Below, piece by piece: positions 1 to 6,041 of a stretch of DNA of 12,198 bases. The stretch covers positions 731-12,928 of the forward strand of contig JAJBTL010000357.1 of NCBI GenBank assembly GCA_020860865.1, read 5' to 3'. This DNA comes from Planctomycetota bacterium (lineage in GTDB: Bacteria > Planctomycetota > SZUA-567). Below the pieces are notes generated by a model, which worked only from the letters and a program-made list of their open reading frames with translations, was not told the origin of the DNA and searched no databases. Numbering within the stretch: position 1 is the stretch's first letter; every line of letters starts with the position of its first letter. The translations under genes and the position numbers were made by a program.

Positions 1-692
1 TCCATCCGTTCGGCTACCCGTCGTCGCGGCGGGCGGACGATCTCGCGGTGGCGATGGACCGGTTCGCCAACCGCCTCGGAACCACCCTCGCCGCCGCCGA
101 CGCAGTCAAGCCCGGCCTCGACGCCATCCGGGCCATCGCCGGGGATGTCTACCGCCTGGCCGGGGAAGGGCGGGTCAATTCGGGCGACCTGTTCGGCGCG
201 CTTCTGAACACGAGTGACTTTTTTGGCGACCCGGACCGCTGCCGCCGCGATCTCGAAACGATCCGGGACAAAGCCGCCGCCGAACCGGCGGACCGCGAGT
301 GGATACGCCTGTCATGCGCCGGCGTGCCGACCATTGTCACGGATCTGTGGCAACAATTCGAGGAAATGGGCGCGCGGTTTGTCGATCACGAAGTACCGCG
401 CCAATTCGCTCTTCTGGACGGCATCGGCCATAACATGGTCGATACCTATCTCCGGTACACCTACCCGTATGACGTCTTCACCCGCATTGACGACGTCAGC
501 GCCGAGGCGGACCAGCGGGGCGTGGTCGGGCTGGTGCATTATGTCCAGTCGTTCTGCCACCGGATGATCGAGGACCGGCTGTGGCGGGAACGGGTCAACC
601 TGCCCATCCTCACCCTCGAGGCCGACCGACCGGGGCGGGTGGACGAACGGACGCGAACGCGGATGGAGGCGTTTATCGAACGGCTTATGTAG
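1..692 (+). CDS. 2-hydroxyacyl-CoA dehydratase family protein (HgdB/benzoyl-CoA reductase-like subunit), C-terminal part
   Basis: The frame is open from the first bases of the window (codons begin at position 3, reading HPFGYPSSRR), so the gene starts outside and only about 230 C-terminal residues are seen; the GTG at 48 is probably internal. The pattern fits the 2-hydroxyglutaryl-CoA dehydratase D-component family: a W-I-R-L-x-C-A-G-V-P segment, then FEEMGARFVDHE, then GVVGLVHYVQSFCHR with a Cys where the family has its iron-sulfur cluster ligand, then LPILTLEADRPG and a closing helix TRTRMEAFIERLM. Members of the family use a [4Fe-4S] cluster and an ATP-dependent activator (HgdC/BadF type) for reductive dehydration of 2-hydroxyacyl-CoA or reduction of aromatic CoA esters in anaerobes. 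The activator and sister subunit are not in the window, and the substrate cannot be inferred. The gene converges with the chemoreceptor gene and is probably unrelated to motility. Confidence 0.72.
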   Translation, partial: HPFGYPSSRRADDLAVAMDRFANRLGTTLAAADAVKPGLDAIRAIAGDVYRLAGEGRVNSGDLFGALLNTSDFFGDPDRCRRDLETIRDKAAAEPADREWIRLSCAGVPTIVTDLWQQFEEMGARFVDHEVPRQFALLDGIGHNMVDTYLRYTYPYDVFTRIDDVSAEADQRGVVGLVHYVQSFCHRMIEDRLWRERVNLPILTLEADRPGRVDERTRTRMEAFIERLM

Positions 693-737
693 CACGGGAA
701 ATGACATGCCCGGTTAAACTACTCAAATTATAAAACG

Positions 738-779
738 CAGGGCGGCGTCACTCACGACGTTCGCCCCGCCTGTTGTTTC
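738..779. terminator. Hairpin terminator between convergent genes
   Basis: GGGCG (740-744) pairs with CGCCC (762-766), and inside it CGTC (746-749) pairs with GACG (756-759), with a small internal bulge (G745 against TT760-761). A T-rich stretch (TGTTGTTTCTT) follows on the + strand, and GCGTTTTATAA follows on the - strand. It lies between two convergent stop codons (692 and 832), so it may serve both genes. The T tract is imperfect. Confidence 0.5.
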
Positions 780-831
780 TTAGGTAAATCGCACAACCGC
801 GTACCTCGCACTGTAGCGCTGCGCCTGGCCG

Positions 832-2633
832 TCAGCCGCTGTACGGAAGCTGCTTCTGGTTCCGCCGGCTCGGGAGCGGCCTGGTGTGGCCATTCTCGGT
901 GGAGCGGTTGATCATCCGGCCGAGATCGGCGATGGTGTCCCGGAGGAGGTCGACGCGGTCGCCGATTTGGGCGCTGATGCCGGTCATGGTCTGGGACTCG
1001 TTGGCCGCTTCTTTCGAATACTTGTCGACCTGCGCCATGGCGGTGTTGACTTGTTCGATGCCGTGGGTCTGCTCGTAGGTCGCCTCGGAAATCTTCTCCG
1101 ACATGTCCTTGATTTGGCCAAGGGAATCGACAATGGCCTGGTACTTCTCGCCGAGTTGGCCGACGATGGCGACGCCCCGGTCGACCCGGTCCGTCGTCTG
1201 GTGAATCATGGCGCTCGTCTCCTGAACAGACGCCGCCGACCGCTGCGCCAGGCTCCGGACCTCGTCTGCCACGACGGCGAAGCCTTTCCCCGCCTCGCCG
1301 GCCCGGGCCGCTTCGACAGCGGCGTTGAGGGCGAGGAGGTTTGTCTGGAAGGCGATGTCCTCGATGGTCTTCAGGATCTTGCTGATTTCCTGCGACGAAT
1401 GGTTGATGTCCTGCATGGCGCCGTTCATCTGCTGGATGGCCTGGAGGCCTTCCTGGACGTCTTCGTCGCTCCGCTGCATGAGGCGGCCGACGGCGTCGGC
1501 GTTTTCCGCGTTCCTGGCGATGGAACCGGACATGTCGGCGATGGAGGCCGAGGCGCCGTCGACGACGGCGGTCTGTTCGCGGGAACTCTGGTCAAGGACG
1601 GAACTGGCGTTTTCAATGTCCTCGGCAAAGCCGGACATGGTGTCGGCTTCGACGATGAGGCTGTTCGTGATGTTTTCAAGCGGCCTTGTGATGGTTCGGG
1701 CGAAAATGACGCCAAGCACCGACCCGAGGACGAGAAGAACGAGGGAGGCGAGAATGGTGGCGGTGATGGTGCGCCCAAGGGACGCCTGGAAATCGCCCGT
1801 CCCCATTTCGGACACGAGATACCAGTCGAGGCCGGGGACGGCCCTGACGTTGACGAGGCGTTCGCCCCGGTCGTCATGGTAGGCGAAGTTGTACTCGGAC
1901 CCGCCGGTGGCGCGGGACAGGTGTTCCTGGTAGGCGGAGCGGTACTGGGCGACCGGCGTGCCGACAAACTTCGTGTCGTTAATGAAGCGGATGGCGCCGG
2001 ATTTGTCCATCATGAAGACGTCGCCGTCGGCGCCGGGCCGGAGGTCGTCGAGGCGCTTCGCCAGCGTCTCCAGATTGAGGGCAATGGAGATGAGGCCCCG
2101 GTATTTCCCGTCGACGTCGACGCGGAAGTTCGTGTAGGCGCTGGTGCCCCAGTCCGGATCGCTCACGTAGACGTTGGTGACGCGGGGGCGCCGCTGTCCC
2201 GGAAGGCGTAGAACCAGGAAAAGGCGTCCGAATTGTCGATGGTGAGGATCTGCTGGCCGGCGGTGGCGGCGGCGAAATACTTCTTTGTCGCGTCGGAACC
2301 GAAGTTTACCGCCATAATGCCGTAATTGGTGCGCATACTGTCGAGCATGCGGAAGAGGGTGGGTTCGGCGGCGCTGTCTTCGCCGGCGCGGATCCATTCG
2401 AGAAAGAACGGGTTGTTGACGAGGAGCATGACGCCACGGGTCGGCTCGTTCACGGCGCGGTCGACTTCGGCGAGAATCTTGTCGGAGACGAGGGGGAGCT
2501 GGATGGACGTGAGCTGGTTTTTCATGTCGCGCCGAAAGAACAGGCCGTTTATGGCGATGATGGCGGCGGAAGTGACGGCGAGGATGACGATAATAAGGAG
2601 AACAATTTTCTTGGTGATACTGATACGTCTCAT
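832..2633 (-). CDS. Methyl-accepting chemotaxis protein, dCache-type, interrupted by a frameshift
   Basis: Transmembrane chemoreceptor of about 600 residues once a single missing base is restored. ATG at 2633 follows an AAAGGAG ribosome site 8 nt away. Segments in order: TM1 at about 10-32 (KIVLLIIVILAVTSAA); a periplasmic region of about 255 residues containing WFYAFRDSG and NVYVSDPDWGTSAY, typical of a double-Cache ligand domain; TM2 at about 290-312 ending in ARTITRPLENI; then almost no HAMP before the adaptation helix; and a signalling hairpin tip, EDIAFQTNLLALNAAVEAAR then AGKGFAVVADEVRSLAQRSA. The tip binds CheA/CheW. There is no C-terminal CheR-docking pentapeptide (it ends QKQLPYSG). 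Codons from 2633 to about 2190 are in one frame (the frame stops at 2163), and codons from about 2189 to 832 are in another. Restoring one C in the run at 2184-2188 joins them as DSGAPRVTNVYVSD. The ligand is unknown. Family assignment is very secure; whether the frameshift is real is not. Confidence 0.9.
2184..2188 (-). other. 1-nt deletion (frameshift) in the chemoreceptor gene
   Basis: The coding strand has CCCCC here. With five Cs the upstream frame reads SGAPASPTST and stops at 2163. With six Cs it continues SGAPRVTNVYVSDPDW in the frame of the signalling domain. Both halves are clearly one dCache receptor, so a C6 to C5 loss is the simplest explanation. A homopolymer makes a sequencing error as likely as a true mutation. 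I see no canonical -1 slippery heptamer in register. Confidence 0.8.
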
Positions 2634-2641
2634 GGTACCCA

Positions 2642-2648
2642 CTCCTTT
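2642..2648 (-). promoter_or_regulatory. Ribosome binding site of the chemoreceptor gene
   Basis: AAAGGAG on the - strand, 8 nt before the ATG at 2633. It selects MRRISITKK as the N-terminus over in-frame upstream Met codons, which lack such a site and would lengthen the cytoplasmic leader before TM1. Confidence 0.75.
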
Positions 2649-2717
2649 GGCAGGATTTTCCGTCATTGCTCGAAATACTGTAGAGGACGGCGACCGCCCG
2701 GTAGAGCAATTCGAGTA

Positions 2718-2746
2718 AGTATAGCGTATGTACTTAAAGGCGGCAA
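2718..2746 (-). promoter_or_regulatory. Sigma-70-type promoter for the chemoreceptor gene
   Basis: On the - strand, TTGCCG (2746-2741, 4/6 to TTGACA) is followed after exactly 17 nt by TATACT (2723-2718, 5/6 to TATAAT). Transcription would start near 2711, giving a 5' UTR of about 78 nt to the ATG at 2633. It is one of the few AT-rich patches in a GC-rich region. Position and spacing are good; activity is inferred. Confidence 0.5.
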
Positions 2747-3174
2747 TTATTTTCTTATCCAGTATATGTACGGCAAAGTGGCACATGCTATTTTCCCACC
2801 AGCGACAAAATCGGCGGAAATTTTTCCGGTTCAAGGTGAAAACCACCTAAATCCACCCAAATCACCAATTGTCGGCTGCGCTCGACCCGACTGAAGCGTA
2901 AAAATCTGGTTTTTCCAAAATTAGTTGAATAACCACCCGGAAACCGGTCGATGTAACTGATGGACCCGGTATTCGGGCCGCGTTGTATCACGCCACGAAA
3001 TGGAGAGAGGGAAAAGCCGTTTTGGACACTTTTGGACGACATTTGGTAACGCGTTCACGAGGGTAGAACGGCGAAATCCACCGGCAACCAACGCCGACGG
3101 TGGCGGCAATAATTGCGGGAAAGGATGGGTTATGCCGATGTTTTCTGAAAAATCCCCTCCCGGGATACGAAAAT

Positions 3175-3203
3175 TTCATAGGTGTAATTGCTTGTTTCAT
3201 AAT
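3175..3203 (+). promoter_or_regulatory. Possible sigma-70-type promoter for the flagellin gene
   Basis: TTCATA (3175-3180, 4/6 to TTGACA), 17-nt spacer, CATAAT (3198-3203, 5/6 to TATAAT). This would give a leader of roughly 340 nt. No convincing sigma-28 element (TAAA-N15-GCCGATAA), the usual class for flagellins, was found upstream, so the assignment is tentative. Confidence 0.3.
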
Positions 3204-3250
3204 GGGTAGCGACAACTCCGGGCGCCACCCGGGCGTGCGCATGGCTATTA

Positions 3251-3266
3251 TGGCACGCGGATTGTT
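3251..3266 (+). promoter_or_regulatory. Sigma-54-like -24/-12 element upstream of flagellin
   Basis: TGGCAC-GCGGA-TTGTTT resembles the sigma-54 consensus TGGCAC-N5-TTGC. The -24 GG is intact and spacing is right, but the -12 GC is GT. Sigma-54 drives flagellar genes in several groups, so the site is worth noting, but the -12 mismatch is at a key base. The leader would be about 275 nt. Confidence 0.25.
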
Positions 3267-3326
3267 TATTCGGCACCTGGATAGTGATCGCGCGCAGTCG
3301 CTGTCCACGAACCGGAACAAGCAGCA

Positions 3327-3351
3327 TTGGCCATGGTGGAATCATGGCCGA
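3327..3351 (+). promoter_or_regulatory. Hairpin in the flagellin upstream region
   Basis: TTGGCCAT (3327-3334) pairs with ATGGCCGA (3344-3351) around a 9-nt loop: 8 bp with one U-G pair as RNA. No T tract follows, so it is not a terminator. It could be an operator-like palindrome or part of the flagellin leader RNA. Confidence 0.35.
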
Positions 3352-3405
3352 ACACCCGAAAACATTGTGAAAAGTGGAATAACCAGAGAGAACCATACAA
3401 TAGCC

Positions 3406-3529
3406 CCATTCCCGTTGAGGGATGGAAGTCCGAACGACAAGGTCGTCTGAGCCCGCTGGGAAGAATTGCAACCGGGCGCTCACGGAGGATTGAGCACAGA
3501 CGATCGGCGGCCCGACCGCCGGGCGGACT
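3406..3529 (+). ncRNA. Candidate structured 5' leader RNA of the giant flagellin gene
   Basis: Several helices stack up just before the start codon. CCAT-(T)-CCC (3406-3413) pairs with GGGATGG (3419-3425) around GTTGA. AGTCCG (3427-3432) pairs with CGGACT (3524-3529), enclosing three further stems: ACGAC/GTCGT (3434-3438/3442-3446), GCCCG/CGGGC (3451-3455/3473-3477) and CGGCGG/CCGCCG (3505-3510/3516-3521, 5-nt loop). The closing stem ends 5 nt before the ribosome site, so folding could affect translation. I could not match it to any riboswitch class I know. High GC favours chance pairing, so this is a proposal, not a call. Confidence 0.35.
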
Positions 3530-3534
3530 CAGTT

Positions 3535-3542
3535 AGGGAGGA
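3535..3542 (+). promoter_or_regulatory. Ribosome binding site of the giant flagellin gene
   Basis: AGGGAGGA, 6 nt before the ATG at 3549. A strong site, as expected for an abundant filament protein; it fixes the N-terminus as MSLIINNNLSALN. Confidence 0.8.
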
Positions 3543-3548
3543 CACACC

Positions 3549-6041
3549 ATGAGTCTCATTATCAACAACAACCTTTCCGCCTTGAACACGCACCGGAATC
3601 TCTCCAGGAGCGGGTCCAGCATGTCGAAGGCCATCGAAAAACTTTCGAGCGGCTACAAGATCAATGTTGGCGCCGACGACCCGTCCGGCCTCATTATCTC
3701 GGAACAGCTCCGTTCCCAGATTAGCGGCCTCGAACGGGCGGTCCGGAACTCTTCGGAAGCCTCGAACCTGATAGGCATCGCCGAAGGCGCCCTGAACGAG
3801 ATGAACTCCATCCTGAAAAAGATGCGGGCCCTCGCCATCCACGCGGCGAACTCCGGGGTCACCAGTCCCGAACAGGTCGCGGCCGACCAGGCCGAGATGG
3901 ACTCCGGGATCGCCACCCTCGACCGTATCGCCAACACCACCCGTTATTCCGACCAGTATCTCCTGAACGGCTCGAAGGAACTCGTTTACGACATCAATAC
4001 CATCGTCAACGGTCCGAACGACCACCAGCTCCTTGACACGAAGCAGACCCGCGTCGACCAGATCTTCAAGCGGGACGGCGTCAAGATGTCTGTCGGCTTC
4101 GCCGGCGAAAAGAACCGCTACCAGGCCAACACCGACACCTCGGCGAAACGCGCCTATCTGGAAGCGGACAACGCCGAAGGCCTCTGCCAGATTGACGACC
4201 AGGGCAATGTCACGGAGAAACAGGAGTTTATCCTCACCGGCTCCCAGGGCTCCCGTATGTTCACCTTCAAGAAAGGCGAACACCTCGGGGAAATCGTCTC
4301 GTCCATCAACAACGTCCGCGACTCCACCGGTATCGGCGCCGCCCTGACATTCGCCTCGGACATCCGTATCGACAAGACGACGGGCGGCACCTACAAGGGG
4401 TCGACGCCGGACTACGACAACAACATCCCGTCCGAAGGCATGGGCGGATACGACGACGGCAGTTACGTCTATACCTGCGGCGACGTGCAGATCTACGGCG
4501 CCGGCCTGAACGATCCGGCCACGTCGAAAATCAGGAACGTCAACATCACCCCGGACGCCGCCGCCGCCTTCAAGGTCGGCTTCAACTGCGACGGCGACGG
4601 CAAGATCTATGCGAAGATCGTCGACAAGTCGACGAACTCCATCGAATACTACAAGGACAAGGAATGCACGATGCTTATCGGCAAGGGCGACGACAAGTTC
4701 TTCGCCGCCACCAATAACTCGGGTATTCCCAGCTCGCCGACCCAGAATATGGACGGCATCTTCATCGAACTGAACGACAAGAACTGCGAAGACCTCGACG
4801 TCTTCGAAATCGGCTTTATCGGCCAACGTCTCGACAACCAGAAGGATATGGACGTCACCGGCCTCCAGGGCTGGACGATGGTGGACAATTCGGTCATATC
4901 CGGCGTCAACCTCGGCGTCAACACGTCGCCGAAGGGGCAGATCTACTTCCGCTACACCCCGGTGGAGATGGCCGAGGACGGCAAGACCGTCAAGTCCTTC
5001 AAGGTGGAGGCGTTCACCGACTCGTCGTACCAGAAACAGTACCTGGTCGCCACTTCCCAGGTGATTCCGAACAACATGAACGTCTATGAAGAAGGCGAGG
5101 AACCGGACCCGAACATCATCGGCGACGAAACGAAAAAGCAGGAACAGATCGCCGGCCAGACCGTCCGTTTGGAAGAGACGGAAATGTCCAACGGCAAGAT
5201 GAGCGGCCTCAGCATCACCCTCACCATCCCGAAACCGGGCGTCCTTGACGGCGTCACCGGCATGACTCTTGACGATCTGTGGGAATCTTCGGACGAGATG
5301 AAAGAATGGAAAGCGGAATACGATGCTCTCCTGGAGGAGTATACTAAAGCCGTCGACCAGTATACAAAGGACAAGGAAACCGAAAAGACCAGGGTAAAGG
5401 AACAGGAAGCCGCCCAGAAGGCCTATGACAAGGCAAAAGCGGAGTATGACAAGAAGGTTGCCAAGCAGGAAGAGGCACAGTCCGTCTACGACGAAGCTAA
5501 TTCGGACTACCTCGACAGCCGCTACGGCTTTGAGGCCGATCTATTGTCTTCCTTGAAAGACATGATTAACACCTCTGGTGTCATGGACAAGGCCCTGACC
5601 GATCTCAATGCCATTGTCGGTGGTTATCCGAACGACTTCGGGAAGAAGTTTCTGGAAGAAATCGCTAACCAAACCCAGAGGTCACTGCGTGCGAGTTCGT
5701 GGAATGTCAATTCTGACGAAACGATCCCGGAATACGCAGAACGTCTAGCCGATAGGATTTCAGATTCTATTACAGGTAGCACGACTGGTCTGTACCGGCA
5801 TTTCAAGAACGAGAACGGTATAAACAATAAAGACGCGGCCGATCGAGTTCTGGCCGACATCATGGGTGAGGTTGAACACATATTAGGACTACGCTTGAAA
5901 ACGATATGCAGGCGGAACTGGCCAAGTATGACAGCGCTTCGGATGTCGATAAGGAATTTGATATTCTCGAGAAATCAGGGACGAGAACCAATGAATTCGA
6001 TAAGCTTGATGATGTCGATAATGATCAACTTCCTACTGTAA
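3549..6041 (+). CDS. Giant flagellin, N-terminal reading-frame segment
   Basis: First open segment of the broken flagellin: N-terminal D0/D1, outer domains with YFRYTPVEM and KSFKVEAFTDSS, the first coiled-coil arm and repeat 1 of the insert. The frame is genuine to about 5876-5905. Beyond that it reads a basic, unrelated tail (LKTICRRNWPSMTALRMS...) to the stop at 6041, while the acidic helical coding pattern continues in the frame opening at 5876. As it stands the product would lack the C-terminal D0/D1 helices needed to polymerise into a filament. Confidence 0.85.
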   Translation: MSLIINNNLSALNTHRNLSRSGSSMSKAIEKLSSGYKINVGADDPSGLIISEQLRSQISGLERAVRNSSEASNLIGIAEGALNEMNSILKKMRALAIHAANSGVTSPEQVAADQAEMDSGIATLDRIANTTRYSDQYLLNGSKELVYDINTIVNGPNDHQLLDTKQTRVDQIFKRDGVKMSVGFAGEKNRYQANTDTSAKRAYLEADNAEGLCQIDDQGNVTEKQEFILTGSQGSRMFTFKKGEHLGEIVSSINNVRDSTGIGAALTFASDIRIDKTTGGTYKGSTPDYDNNIPSEGMGGYDDGSYVYTCGDVQIYGAGLNDPATSKIRNVNITPDAAAAFKVGFNCDGDGKIYAKIVDKSTNSIEYYKDKECTMLIGKGDDKFFAATNNSGIPSSPTQNMDGIFIELNDKNCEDLDVFEIGFIGQRLDNQKDMDVTGLQGWTMVDNSVISGVNLGVNTSPKGQIYFRYTPVEMAEDGKTVKSFKVEAFTDSSYQKQYLVATSQVIPNNMNVYEEGEEPDPNIIGDETKKQEQIAGQTVRLEETEMSNGKMSGLSITLTIPKPGVLDGVTGMTLDDLWESSDEMKEWKAEYDALLEEYTKAVDQYTKDKETEKTRVKEQEAAQKAYDKAKAEYDKKVAKQEEAQSVYDEANSDYLDSRYGFEADLLSSLKDMINTSGVMDKALTDLNAIVGGYPNDFGKKFLEEIANQTQRSLRASSWNVNSDETIPEYAERLADRISDSITGSTTGLYRHFKNENGINNKDAADRVLADIMGEVEHILGLRLKTICRRNWPSMTALRMSIRNLIFSRNQGREPMNSISLMMSIMINFLL

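Larger units (their letters stand above)
2747..3548. other. Intergenic region between divergent chemoreceptor and flagellin genes
   Basis: About 800 bp without a convincing gene. Short frames on both strands (for example at 2788-3042, 2988-3320 and 3100-3450) have no recognisable motifs, no good ribosome sites and non-protein-like composition. The left half (2800-3000) is AT-richer, with short A and T runs and a CCACCTAAATCCACCC-type pyrimidine-rich stretch. The right half contains candidate promoters and a dense series of hairpins leading into the flagellin start. The space is unusually long for a simple divergent pair and probably holds regulatory sequence. Confidence 0.6.

Noticed and set aside
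886..2211. Long + strand frame of 441 codons opposite the chemoreceptor
   Set aside because: The - strand encodes an unmistakable chemoreceptor signalling domain; this frame is its complement shadow and has no ribosome site.
3110..3140. TAAT ... GCCGATG as a sigma-28 promoter
   Set aside because: The spacer is about 20 nt instead of about 15, and the -35-like part is poor.
3424..3446. GGAAGTCCG stretch resembling the conserved 5' part of RNase P RNA
   Set aside because: Only a few bases match; the other conserved RNase P elements do not follow, and the region is too short.
2788..3483. Several small frames in the divergent intergenic region
   Set aside because: They overlap one another on both strands, lack ribosome sites and recognisable motifs, and have improbable residue composition.
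3480..4826. Long antisense frame (448 codons) opposite the flagellin N-terminal half
   Set aside because: It is opposite a certain flagellin gene, has Val/Asp/Gly/Arg-biased shadow composition typical of the complement of GC-rich codons, and shows no motif.
5890..5910. Programmed -1 frameshift in the flagellin
   Set aside because: The A run is not part of an in-register X-XXY-YYZ heptamer, and I saw no stable downstream stem.
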